Assembly: GCA_023258955.1 (NCBI GenBank)
Contig: JAHFRE010000001.1
Span: 1-64,000 of the forward strand
DNA length: 64,000 bases
Direction: 5' to 3'
From: Sterolibacterium sp.
GTDB lineage: Bacteria; Pseudomonadota; Gammaproteobacteria; Burkholderiales; Rhodocyclaceae
Translations under genes and position numbers: made by a program
Notes under the pieces: model-generated
What the model was told of the DNA's origin: nothing
What the model saw: only the letters and a program-made list of their open reading frames with translations
The model's database searches: none
Shown here: piece by piece, positions 25,246-33,804 of the stretch
Position numbering within the stretch: the stretch's first letter is position 1
Layout of the letters: every line of letters begins with the position of its first letter

Positions 25246-26508
25246 ATGATGCAACGCAAATCGAAATTGGTTCTCGCAGTGTTGTCGACCCTGGCACTAC
25301 CGGGGGTGGCTTGGGCGGAAGCGGATGCCGACGATACCAAGGCTGGTAATCTGAAGGGGGTGGTCTCGGGCATTGAACTGCAAGTCTACGGCAAGCTCTA
25401 CCCCGAGTTTGTCACCGTCAGCCAGGACGGCGCCACCGCCGCCGCGGCCAAGAGCGCGGCCACCCTGGGTGCGGCACCCACCGGCGTCAATACGCCGAAT
25501 CGCAACGAAATCAACTCGTCGAACTCACGCATCGGCATCCGCGGCGAGAAGAATCTGGGCGGCGGCATCAAGGCGATGGCGCAGGTCGAGTACAAGCTCT
25601 CAGTCGACAATTCCGGCACCAGCCCCGGCACCAACCTGTCGTCGCGCGACACCTGGGTCGGCGTCGGCAGCGGTTTCGGCACGGTCAAGCTCGGCAACAT
25701 GGACACCGTCTACAAGCAGATCGGCGACACCTTGAGTTTCCTCGGCGTCAGCAGCGGCAACTTCGTTACCAACAGCAACATCATCGCCAAGGGCGGCTTC
25801 GGCTCCAGTTCTGCGAGCAGCTTCCACCTGCGCCGCGCCAACGTCGTCGTGTACGAATCGCCCACCATCGGCGGTTTCCAGTTCCTGGGCATGTACGGAC
25901 CGGACGAGGCCAAGGACGTCGGCCGCAACGCTGATCTGGTGTCCTACGGCGTCACCTTCACCGGGGTCAAGAACCTCTACCTGGCGCTGTCCCACGAAGA
26001 GCACAACGATCTGTTTGGCGGCTCGAAGAACGTCGCCTCGTCGCTGTCCAACTCGTCCAACCTGGCGGCCCACTCCAAAGACACCTCGACGCGGGGAACG
26101 GTGCAATACAAGTTCGGCAGCACCACCGCCGAGCTCAACGTCGCCACCACCGAGCTGTCGGAGTCCGGCGGCACGGTCGGCAAGTTTGCCGGCTACAAGC
26201 ACGACAGTTGGTCGCTCGGCGTCGCGCAGAAGTTCGGCAAGTGGAACGCCGCGGTGCAGTTCTCCAACGCCGCGGCCGGAAGCTGCACGCTGATCGGCGG
26301 CGCCGCCTGCAGCACCACGGGCATGGAAGGCAAGCAGATTGCCCTCGGCGGGAGCTACGATTTCCCGGAGGCTTCGATCTTCGTGATGTATGCCAAGGTG
26401 GTCAACGGCGCCTCGGCGCAGTACGACAATCGGGAGAATAATTCCCCGACGCTGGCGGCGGGCGCGGACATCAGCCAGTTGGCTGTGGGTGTCAACTTCA
26501 AGTTCTAA
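25246..26508 (+). CDS. Outer-membrane porin (Gram-negative trimeric porin family)
   Basis: A 420-residue beta-barrel porin. Signal peptide: KSKLVLAVLSTLALPGVAWA. The mature protein shows the hallmark pattern of betaproteobacterial porins: ELQVYGKLYPEF near the N-terminus, SRIGIRGEKNLGGG and WVGVGSGFGTVKLGN, and a C-terminal strand ending in phenylalanine (VGVNFKF), the outer-membrane assembly signal. GAGGAGG lies just before the ATG pair (ATGATG). It would let the pathway substrate cross the outer membrane; it is flanked by the ABC/cupin and Tct/cupin gene sets. A strong hairpin follows. Confidence 0.92.
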   Translation: MMQRKSKLVLAVLSTLALPGVAWAEADADDTKAGNLKGVVSGIELQVYGKLYPEFVTVSQDGATAAAAKSAATLGAAPTGVNTPNRNEINSSNSRIGIRGEKNLGGGIKAMAQVEYKLSVDNSGTSPGTNLSSRDTWVGVGSGFGTVKLGNMDTVYKQIGDTLSFLGVSSGNFVTNSNIIAKGGFGSSSASSFHLRRANVVVYESPTIGGFQFLGMYGPDEAKDVGRNADLVSYGVTFTGVKNLYLALSHEEHNDLFGGSKNVASSLSNSSNLAAHSKDTSTRGTVQYKFGSTTAELNVATTELSESGGTVGKFAGYKHDSWSLGVAQKFGKWNAAVQFSNAAAGSCTLIGGAACSTTGMEGKQIALGGSYDFPEASIFVMYAKVVNGASAQYDNRENNSPTLAAGADISQLAVGVNFKF

Positions 26509-26520
26509 GTTAGGTAATCG

Positions 26521-26551
26521 CCGGCGGCCCGCAGCGTTTGCGGGCCGCCGG
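26521..26551 (+). terminator. Strong hairpin between the porin and cupin genes
   Basis: A perfect 12-bp stem, CCGGCGGCCCGC / GCGGGCCGCCGG, with loop AGCGTTT, beginning 12 bases after the porin stop. No U-tract follows, so it may be an attenuator or an mRNA 3'-end stabiliser that keeps porin mRNA abundant relative to the downstream genes. Confidence 0.6.
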
Positions 26552-26588
26552 TCGCCGCACCAGGTCAATAAAATTTCGAGGAAGTCAC

Positions 26589-27146
26589 ATGGGCAAGGAA
26601 TCACACTACAGCAGCAAAAAGGACCGGGTTTTCCTGCGAGCCATCGCCGGCTCCTATAACCTCAAGGACGAGCTGGCCCGACTGCGGTCGCTGCCGCGCG
26701 TGATCAAGGGCACCGAGCTCAAATTTCAGGATGGCCCGCAGTCGTTCAGCAAGCACTTCGTCGAGCCGGTCGATGGTATGACGCAGACGCTGCACGTGCA
26801 TCTGGAGGAATACGGCCCCGGCGGCCGCACCCAAAAGCACGGCCACGTCAACGAGGCAGCGTTCTATATTCTCGATGGCACCGGCTACGAGGTCCACGAC
26901 GGCATACGTTACGACTGGGACGCCGGTGACGTGGCGATCGTGCACAACAACTGCGTGCATCAACACTTCAACAAGGATCCGTTGAAGCCGGCGCGGGCGC
27001 TGGTGCTGAAGCCCAAGCCGATGATGATGTTCATGAACCTGCTGTTCCAGCAGATGGTGATCCCCAGACCCAAGGAACCGACGCCCGAGGGCGTGGGCTA
27101 CCAGGCGCGCAACGACGAGACCGACTACAATCACCTCGAATCCTGA
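26589..27146 (+). CDS. Small cupin-domain protein C (185 aa), paralogue of 22617
   Basis: A 185-residue single cupin strongly similar to the 22617 product along its length (shared HYSSKKDRVFLRAIAGSYNL-type start, KHGHVNEAAFYILDG and VHNNCVHQHFN). The metal-ligand motifs are complete. It starts 37 bases after the porin hairpin and ends three bases before an ornithine-cyclodeaminase-like gene, so it heads the Tct transporter operon or belongs to a transcript that reads through from the porin. Function unknown. Confidence 0.82.
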   Translation: MGKESHYSSKKDRVFLRAIAGSYNLKDELARLRSLPRVIKGTELKFQDGPQSFSKHFVEPVDGMTQTLHVHLEEYGPGGRTQKHGHVNEAAFYILDGTGYEVHDGIRYDWDAGDVAIVHNNCVHQHFNKDPLKPARALVLKPKPMMMFMNLLFQQMVIPRPKEPTPEGVGYQARNDETDYNHLES

Positions 27147-27149
27147 GCA

Positions 27150-28250
27150 ATGACCCTGCTGCTCAACAACGCCGACGTCGCTCGCGTTCTGACCCCGCGC
27201 ATGACGCGCGAGGCTCTGCGCGTCGCCTATCGGGATCTTGCCAGCGGCGAGGCCGTGTGCCGGCCACGGACCGATATCCGCATTCCCGGCACGACGCCGG
27301 GGCAGAACTACCAGTGGGGCTCGATGGAGGGCGGCTCGACGGCGGGCTACTTCGCCGTGCGCATGAAGTCCGACGTGATCCACTTCCAGGAATACCAGGG
27401 GGTGCGCACCGAAGAGAAGTTTGCCGGCCGACCGGGGCTGTTTTGCGGCCTGATCCTGCTCTTCGAGATCGAAACCGGCGTCCCCGTGGCGCTGATCAAT
27501 GACGGCCATCTGCAGCATATGCGGGTGGCTGCCGACGCCGCCATCGGCGCCGATCTGATGGCGCGCAGCGGGCCGCTCACGCTGGGCATGCTCGGCTCCG
27601 GCGGCATGGCGCGCTCGCATCTCCAGGCGTTGCTCGAAGTGCGCGATATCCGGCGCGTCCGCGTCTGGAGTCCGACCGCCGAGAATTGCCGGCGCTACGC
27701 CGCCGAGATGTCGTCTCAGCACGCCATCGAGGTGCTGGCGATGGCTGAACCGCGGGATGTCTATCGCGGCGCCGACATCCTCGCCGCGTGCACCGATTCG
27801 GCGCTGCCGGTAATTCGCGGCGAGTGGCTGGAGCCGGGCATGCACGTGATTTCGGTCGGCGGCCGGCCCGACGCCGAGGCGCAGCGCCGCTTCGATCGCC
27901 GGCTGCGCCTGGGCACCGCGCCGGCGCCGGTGGGGCGGCCGGAGCTGGCCACCGCCGACGAGTACCTGGGCTACGTCGCCCGGCCGCAGGACCCCTGCTG
28001 GCAAGGGCGACGGGCCGGCAAGCGGGCGCCGGCAGTGACCAGCGACAGCTACGACGTGATGCTCGCCGACATCGACCAGGGGCGCGCTCGCGGGCGTCTG
28101 CACGACCACCAGATCAGCTACGCCGAACGCGGCAACGCCCAGGGCGCGCAGTTCTACGCCGTGGCCGCGGCCGCCTTCGAGGCGGCGCGCAGTCAGGGCC
28201 TCGGGCACGAGCTGCCGACCGAATGGTTCTTGCAGGACATTCGCGATTGA
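27150..28250 (+). CDS. Ornithine cyclodeaminase/mu-crystallin family protein, copy 1
   Basis: A 366-residue NAD(P)-dependent protein. The Rossmann motif is GMLGSGGMARSHLQAL near residue 150, preceded by the family's substrate-side block (GLILLFEIETGVPVALINDGH) and followed by SVGGRPDAEAQRRF. Members catalyse ornithine cyclisation, alanine dehydrogenation or reduction of cyclic imines and keto acids; the actual substrate is unknown. It starts three bases after cupin C. A second, divergent member (31439) closes the same operon, so two related redox steps or a heteromer are possible. Confidence 0.85.
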   Translation: MTLLLNNADVARVLTPRMTREALRVAYRDLASGEAVCRPRTDIRIPGTTPGQNYQWGSMEGGSTAGYFAVRMKSDVIHFQEYQGVRTEEKFAGRPGLFCGLILLFEIETGVPVALINDGHLQHMRVAADAAIGADLMARSGPLTLGMLGSGGMARSHLQALLEVRDIRRVRVWSPTAENCRRYAAEMSSQHAIEVLAMAEPRDVYRGADILAACTDSALPVIRGEWLEPGMHVISVGGRPDAEAQRRFDRRLRLGTAPAPVGRPELATADEYLGYVARPQDPCWQGRRAGKRAPAVTSDSYDVMLADIDQGRARGRLHDHQISYAERGNAQGAQFYAVAAAAFEAARSQGLGHELPTEWFLQDIRD

Positions 28251-28302
28251 AGCGGGCGGTCCTTGACGGATTCTTAATCTTGCACGGTACTGAGAGGAAA
28301 AT

Positions 28303-29325
28303 ATGAGAACGAAGAAGATCTGCTTAGGTTTTGTCCTCGGCGCGCTGTTGTCCCTCGCCGCGACGGTCCACGCCGCAGCCTCCAATCCGGATCTCGATTT
28401 CTACAAGGGCAAGACCGTCACCTACATCGTGTCGACCAAGACCGGTGGCGGCTATGACACCTACGCCCGTTTGGTCGCGCGCTACATGCAGAAGTATCTG
28501 CCCGGTTCTAAGGTCATCGTCAAGAACGTCCCCGGTGCCGGCCACATCATCGGCGCCAATACCATCTATCAAGCCGCGCCCGACGGGCTGACCATCGGTA
28601 CCTTCAACACAGGCCTGATCTATGGACAGATTGTCGGCCAGGAGGGCATCCAGTTCGATCTGAACAAGTTCAGCTGGATCGGCAAGGCCAATTCCGAGAC
28701 CCGGGTGTTCGTGGTCGGGGCAAAGACCCCGTACAAGTCCTTCAAGGACATCATGGAGAGCAAGTCGCCGATCAAGATGCCTTCCTCCGGCGTCGGCAGC
28801 GAAGACCACAACGAGACGGTGATCCTGGCCGCCGCTCTGCCCGCCAATTTTCAAGTCGTGCCGGGCTACGCCGGCAAGGAGGCGGAAATGGCCATCCTGC
28901 GCGGCGAGGTACCCGCCGTGCTGGGCTCCTACACCGGGCTGTCCGGGCTGATCGCCGCCAAGGAGGGCCGTGCGCTGATGCAGTACGGCAGTGAGAACGG
29001 AATTCCGGAATTGAATGGGGTGCCGCACATCAACAGCATCAGCGTCAGCCCCGCCGGGAAGAGCATGATCGATCTGGTCAATTCGATCGACGTCATAGGC
29101 CGCCTCACCGCCGCGCCCCCCGGCATGCCAGCGGGTCGGCTGGCGGTGCTGCGCGAGGCCTACAAGAAGGCCCTGACCGATGCGGACTTGATCAAGGACG
29201 CCAAGAAGTACAACTTGGGCCTCGATCCGGCCTACGGTGAAGAGGTGCAGAGGCTGGTCGCGGCGGGCATCAACCAATCCCCCGACAACCTGAAGATGCT
29301 CAGGCAAATCATCAAGACCGATTAG
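28303..29325 (+). CDS. tctC: Tripartite tricarboxylate transporter binding protein, TctC/Bug family
   Basis: A 340-residue exported binding protein. The signal peptide core is LGFVLGALLSLAATVHAAA; the mature start has the Bug-family DFYKGKTVTYIVSTKTGGGYD and a VPGAGHIIGANTIYQAAPDG block. Bug proteins bind carboxylates or amides with a conserved loop near the N-terminus. GAGAGG precedes the ATG. It is followed by tctA and tctB, giving a complete TTT system that imports an organic acid with a cation gradient. Confidence 0.9.
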   Translation: MRTKKICLGFVLGALLSLAATVHAAASNPDLDFYKGKTVTYIVSTKTGGGYDTYARLVARYMQKYLPGSKVIVKNVPGAGHIIGANTIYQAAPDGLTIGTFNTGLIYGQIVGQEGIQFDLNKFSWIGKANSETRVFVVGAKTPYKSFKDIMESKSPIKMPSSGVGSEDHNETVILAAALPANFQVVPGYAGKEAEMAILRGEVPAVLGSYTGLSGLIAAKEGRALMQYGSENGIPELNGVPHINSISVSPAGKSMIDLVNSIDVIGRLTAAPPGMPAGRLAVLREAYKKALTDADLIKDAKKYNLGLDPAYGEEVQRLVAAGINQSPDNLKMLRQIIKTD

Positions 29326-29407
29326 GCGTCGCCGCCCGAGAAGATGCTCGCCGAGCCGGCGCCCGCGATGGCGCCGGGAGCGTTCGAACCACAACTGGAG
29401 AATTTCG

Positions 29408-30904
29408 ATGGAAGTATGGGACGCAATCTGGGCCGGCCTGGGTGGAGCGGTGAGCTGGCCGGCCTTTGGGCTGATGCTGATGGCCATTCCGATCGGTCTG
29501 GTCATCGGCATCATCCCCGGGATGGGCGGCAACATGGGCCTGGCCCTGCTCATCCCGTTCACCTTCGGAATGGACCCTATCTCTGGCTTTGCCTTGTTGC
29601 TGGGGATGCACGCGGTGGTGCACACCGGCGGCTCCATTCCGGCGATCCTCTTTGACACGCCGGGCACGGGCCCCAACGCGGCGACCTGCATCGAGGGCTT
29701 TCCGATGGCGCAGAAGGGCGAGGCGGGACGAGCGCTCGGCGCCGCCCTGACCTCTTCGATGCTCGGTGGCGTGCTGGGCGCCGTCTTCATGGCCCTGGTC
29801 ATTCCCGTCGTGCGGCCCATGGTGCTCTCCTTCGGGCCGCCGGAATTCTTCATGCTGGCCATGATGGGGGTGGCCTTCATCTCGCTGATGTCCGGCAACT
29901 CGATCTTGAAGGGTTTGATGGCCGGCGGCATGGGCCTGGTCATCTCTTTCGTTGGGATGGACCCGCAAACGGGCGTGGTGCGCTTCTCCTTCGGCATCCT
30001 CGAGTTGATGGACGGCATCAACATCGTGACCATCGTGGTTGGCCTGTTCGCCGTCGCCGAGGTCATCGACATGGGCATCAAGGGCGGCGCCATTGCCCAC
30101 AGCAAGTCTCCCAACCTCAAGGGATCCGGGGTGATGCAGGGGGTCAAGGACTGCTTCCTCAACTGGTGGCTGGTCATGCGCTGCAGCGTCATCGGCAACA
30201 TCATCGGCATCATCCCGGGCTTGGGCGGCGATGCGGCGGCCTTCATCTGCTACGGCCACGCCCTGCAGACGACCAAGCGCCGCGACGAGTACGGCAAGGG
30301 CTGCGTCGAGGGCGTGCTCGCCACCGACGCCGCACACAATTCGAAGGAGGGCGGCGCCCTCATCCCCACCCTGGCCTTCGGCGTCCCCGGTAGCTCGGGC
30401 ATGGCGATCTTGCTCGGTGCCTTCATGATCCTCGGCGTCTCCCCGGGCAAGGAGATGTTTACGGAGCACCTGGACCTGGTGTTCAGCATGGTCTGGGTCC
30501 TGGTATTCGCCAACATCATCGCCGTGGCGATCTGCCTGCCGCTGGCCGGAACGATGGCCAAGATCACCTTCCTGCGCACGTCGGTGATGATTCCCTTCAT
30601 CCTCGTCTGCGGCATCCTGGGCAGCTATCTGACCACCTCGCGGATCGGCGACATCCTGATCACGGTCCTCTTCGGCGTGATCGGTTACGGCATGAAGAAG
30701 TTCGATTACGCGCGCGGGCCGCTGATCCTCGGCATCGTTCTGGGCAAGATCGCCGAAAACGCGCTGCACGTCTCGCTGAACCTTTACGGGATGAAGTTCA
30801 TCTTCGAGCCGATCGCCTTCGTCATCCTGCTGATCACCCTGGCCACCGTGTTTTTTCCCGTCTATCAGAGCTACGCAAGGAAGAAGAAGGAGGCAAGGAA
30901 ATGA
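29408..30904 (+). CDS. tctA: Tripartite tricarboxylate transporter large membrane subunit TctA
   Basis: A 498-residue inner-membrane protein with about twelve segments and length normal for TctA. The two family signatures are visible: GIIPGMGGNMGLALLIPFTF near the N-terminus and GIIPGLGGDAAAFICYGHA in the second half. It forms the transport channel with TctB. CTGGAG precedes the ATG. Its last bases overlap the tctB start (ATGA), so the two membrane subunits are coupled. Confidence 0.93.
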   Translation: MEVWDAIWAGLGGAVSWPAFGLMLMAIPIGLVIGIIPGMGGNMGLALLIPFTFGMDPISGFALLLGMHAVVHTGGSIPAILFDTPGTGPNAATCIEGFPMAQKGEAGRALGAALTSSMLGGVLGAVFMALVIPVVRPMVLSFGPPEFFMLAMMGVAFISLMSGNSILKGLMAGGMGLVISFVGMDPQTGVVRFSFGILELMDGINIVTIVVGLFAVAEVIDMGIKGGAIAHSKSPNLKGSGVMQGVKDCFLNWWLVMRCSVIGNIIGIIPGLGGDAAAFICYGHALQTTKRRDEYGKGCVEGVLATDAAHNSKEGGALIPTLAFGVPGSSGMAILLGAFMILGVSPGKEMFTEHLDLVFSMVWVLVFANIIAVAICLPLAGTMAKITFLRTSVMIPFILVCGILGSYLTTSRIGDILITVLFGVIGYGMKKFDYARGPLILGIVLGKIAENALHVSLNLYGMKFIFEPIAFVILLITLATVFFPVYQSYARKKKEARK

Positions 30905-31434
30905 AACTTCAAGGCAGACACTACTTCAGCCTGTTCTGGGTGCTGTTCTTCGCGGGCTTCATCTACATCTCCTTCGGCTACCAGTACAAGGCCCGCCTGA
31001 TACCCCTGGTGGTCTGCGTCCCCTGCCTGGTCTTCGCCCTGTACCGCTTCTACGTGGAGCTTTCCGGCAAGGAAGAGGCGGTGCGGGTCGAAGAAGACGA
31101 ACGCCTGAAGGAAATCAAACAGCAGGTGGGAGAAATCTCCCTCGGCCACAAGGCGATGGAGAAGCTCGACCAGGCGGAGAAGCAGCGCCGCCTGTGGAAC
31201 ATCCTGCTGTGGATCGCCATGCTCCTCGTCCTGATCTTCGTGGCTGGCTTCATGCTCGCTATCCCGATCTTCACCCTCGCCTACATGCGCTTCAAGCAGG
31301 AGACCTGGCTGCTCTCGGCGCTGTGTTCGCTCGGCCTGACGGCGGGAGTCTACCTGGCCTTTGTCATCGGCACCGAAAGCTATCTCTACGAAGGCATGCT
31401 CATCCCGCTGCTCAGACAGGCCATGCAGTCGTAA
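30901..31434 (+). CDS. tctB: Tripartite tricarboxylate transporter small membrane subunit TctB
   Basis: A 177-residue membrane protein with four predicted segments (first: YFSLFWVLFFAGFIYISFGY), interrupted after the second by a charged cytoplasmic stretch of about 50 residues rich in Glu and Lys. Size, topology and position after tctA fit TctB. The start overlaps the tctA stop. The next gene, an ornithine-cyclodeaminase-like gene, follows after four bases. Confidence 0.85.
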   Translation: MKLQGRHYFSLFWVLFFAGFIYISFGYQYKARLIPLVVCVPCLVFALYRFYVELSGKEEAVRVEEDERLKEIKQQVGEISLGHKAMEKLDQAEKQRRLWNILLWIAMLLVLIFVAGFMLAIPIFTLAYMRFKQETWLLSALCSLGLTAGVYLAFVIGTESYLYEGMLIPLLRQAMQS

Positions 31435-31438
31435 CAGC

Positions 31439-32512
31439 ATGCGCGTACTCAGCAACGACGACGTCGATCTACTGCTGACGATGCCCGAATGCATCGCCGA
31501 GCTGGAGCTGATGTACGCCGACTACGCCGACGGCCGGGCGCTGCTGGTGCCGCGCGTAGACAATCTGTCGCCATCGACCGAGCCCGATAGCTACTACGCT
31601 TTCAAGCAGATGGGCGGTGCCTGGCCGCGCAAGCGGGTGCAGGCGCTGCGCATCAACTCGGACATCATCATCCACCCGCTGGTCGAGGGAAAGCGGCGTC
31701 GCGTCAAGCGGCCGCGGGCGAACGGTCGTTGGGTCGGCCTGGTCTTCCTCTTCAGCAGCGAAAGCGGGGCCTTGATCGGCATCTTTCCCGACGGGGCGAT
31801 GCAACGCCTGCGCGTGGGCGCGACCAACGGCATCGCCCTCAAGCACCTGGCCCGCGACGACGCCCGCACGCTGGCGATCATCGGCAGCGGCTGGCAGGCC
31901 GGCGGGCAGCTGATGGCCGCGCTGGTCGCGCGTCCCTTCGCGCGGGTGCGCATCTTCAGCCCGCGCGCGGAGAGCCGCGAGCGCTTCGCCGCGACGGCGC
32001 AGGCGCGTCATCCGGGGGTAGACATCCGGGCGGTAGACAATGCCGAGGAATGCGTCGCCGGCGCCGACGTGATCATGGCCGCCACCTCGTCGCTGGTGCG
32101 GGTGCTGGAACCGGCCTGGCTCAAGCCGGGGGTGCACCTTTCCTGCATCAAGACGCAGGAGGTGGAGCAGACCCTGCTCGACGGCTGCGACCGGGTGGTC
32201 GTGCATGTCAGCGCGCAGCCAAAGCAGTTCGACAACGTCATGGCGAACACCCCGAACCTGGCCGCCGAGCGCGAGTCCGGTTGGTGGAACGCGCCGGGCA
32301 ACCGCTTCGCAGAATACCCCGAACTGGCGCAACTGGTCGCCGGTCGAGTGGCGGGACGCAGCCGCCGCGAGGACATCACCTGTTTCGTGAACAACATCGG
32401 CGTCGGCCTGCAGTTTGCCGCCGTTGGCGCGCTGGTACTGGCCAAGGCAGTCGCCGCGGGGCTGGGCCACGAGGTGCCGGACGAGTGGTTTTCGGAAGAC
32501 GTGCATCCCTAG
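31439..32512 (+). CDS. Ornithine cyclodeaminase/mu-crystallin family protein, copy 2
   Basis: A 357-residue NAD(P)-binding protein with Rossmann motif LAIIGSGWQAGGQLMAAL near residue 140 and the family's ADVIMAATSSLVRVLEP block. It is only distantly similar to the 27150 product. ATG 31439 is used because the frame upstream is the shadow of tctB and the ATG lies four bases after the tctB stop. Placement within a carboxylate transporter operon suggests it works on the imported acid or an imine derived from it. Confidence 0.85.
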   Translation: MRVLSNDDVDLLLTMPECIAELELMYADYADGRALLVPRVDNLSPSTEPDSYYAFKQMGGAWPRKRVQALRINSDIIIHPLVEGKRRRVKRPRANGRWVGLVFLFSSESGALIGIFPDGAMQRLRVGATNGIALKHLARDDARTLAIIGSGWQAGGQLMAALVARPFARVRIFSPRAESRERFAATAQARHPGVDIRAVDNAEECVAGADVIMAATSSLVRVLEPAWLKPGVHLSCIKTQEVEQTLLDGCDRVVVHVSAQPKQFDNVMANTPNLAAERESGWWNAPGNRFAEYPELAQLVAGRVAGRSRREDITCFVNNIGVGLQFAAVGALVLAKAVAAGLGHEVPDEWFSEDVHP

Positions 32513-32559
32513 CGACCGACGCAAGCGCTTTGCATCTCACTATGAAATGGAGTTGAAGA

Positions 32560-33771
32560 ATGACGCGCGGTGAAAATCCAGCAGCAGACGACGATGCCCC
32601 GGTCAAGGAGTCGCGAGTCCTCATCGATCCCTACCGCGATTGGGCCGAAGGCGAGGGCATTCCGATCCACCTCGATTTCGGACACAACCTGCTCGAGTTG
32701 GAGACCGGCCCCTGGGACCGCTACGATGCCCGCGGCTGCTTTGCCCACACCCACGGTGCGGGAGACTTCATGGCCAATTACGTGCTAGAAATCGCGCCCG
32801 CAGGCAAGACCCGTCCGATCAAGCACCTCTACGAGGTCTTCTGCTTTGTCCTCGCCGGCTACGGCTCGACCAAGGTCTGGCTGCCCAATGGCGAGACGCG
32901 GGTGTTCGAGTGGGGTCCCAAGGCGCTGTTTGCGATCCCGCTCAACTGCCAATATCAAATATTCAACAGTACCGGCCAGACGCCGGTGCGGATCTCCTGC
33001 ACCAACGACGCGCCGATCACCATCAATCTCTATCACAATCTGGATTTCGTCTTCGACAACCCCTGCAGCTTCCCGGAGCGGATAGGCCAGGCCAAGCACT
33101 TCGAAGGCGAAGGCGATCACACTGCGTATACGCACGGTACGAACACGGTCAAGCGGAACGTTTGGGAGACCAACTTTGTCCACGATCTGACCAGCTTCAA
33201 ACTCTACGAGCTGCCCGAGCGGGGCAAAGGCTCGACCAACATGAGCTTCATACTCGCCGACGGAACCATGCACGCCCACGTTTCGCAGATTCCCAAGGGA
33301 CGCTACAAGAAGGCCCATCGCCACGCCGCCGGCACCCACGTGCATGCCGTCGACGGCGAGGGTTACTCGCTGTTGTGGTACGAGGACGATGCAGAATTCA
33401 AGGAATTTCCCTGGCAGCACGGCTTCATGTATACGCCGCCGTTCTGGATGTTCCACCAACACTTCAATACCTGCCCGCGGCCGGCGCGCTATCTGGCTTG
33501 CAGCCTCGGCAGCCGGCGCTATCCGTTCATCTCGCTGCGGCGCAAGAGCTCCGAAGGACAGGGTTCCATATCGATCCAGCAGGGCGGTCGCCAGCTCGAG
33601 TACGAGGATCAGGATCTACGCATCCACCGCAAATGGCTCGAAGCCTTGCGCCTGACCGGGGTGCCGTCGGAAATGGGAGAGATCTTCGACGAAGCGGCGA
33701 TCCTCGAATTGCCGCCCGAAGCCTTGACCGGGGTCATCCGCCAGCCGAGTTCGATCGGCCCCGCCGTCTAG
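32560..33771 (+). CDS. Bicupin protein (403 aa), partner of eutA3
   Basis: A 403-residue double cupin, a divergent relative of the 7712/12740 proteins. Barrel 1 has the reduced motif IKHLYEVFCFVLAGYGS and IPLNCQYQIFN (second-motif histidine lost). Barrel 2 has KKAHRHAAGTHVHAVDGEG and PPFWMFHQHFN, a likely metal site. As at 7712, it is followed closely (33 bases) by a eutA-like gene; this repeated pairing is the best evidence that bicupin and EutA-like ATPase work together. Function not known. Confidence 0.82.
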   Translation: MTRGENPAADDDAPVKESRVLIDPYRDWAEGEGIPIHLDFGHNLLELETGPWDRYDARGCFAHTHGAGDFMANYVLEIAPAGKTRPIKHLYEVFCFVLAGYGSTKVWLPNGETRVFEWGPKALFAIPLNCQYQIFNSTGQTPVRISCTNDAPITINLYHNLDFVFDNPCSFPERIGQAKHFEGEGDHTAYTHGTNTVKRNVWETNFVHDLTSFKLYELPERGKGSTNMSFILADGTMHAHVSQIPKGRYKKAHRHAAGTHVHAVDGEGYSLLWYEDDAEFKEFPWQHGFMYTPPFWMFHQHFNTCPRPARYLACSLGSRRYPFISLRRKSSEGQGSISIQQGGRQLEYEDQDLRIHRKWLEALRLTGVPSEMGEIFDEAAILELPPEALTGVIRQPSSIGPAV

Positions 33772-33804
33772 CCGTGGTGGACCTCGAGCGAGGAGCCATC
33801 CAGC

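Noticed and set aside
28324-30246. 640-codon open frame antisense to tctC/tctA
   Set aside because: Met/Pro-rich, no recognisable domain, and fully explained by codon bias of the Tct genes.
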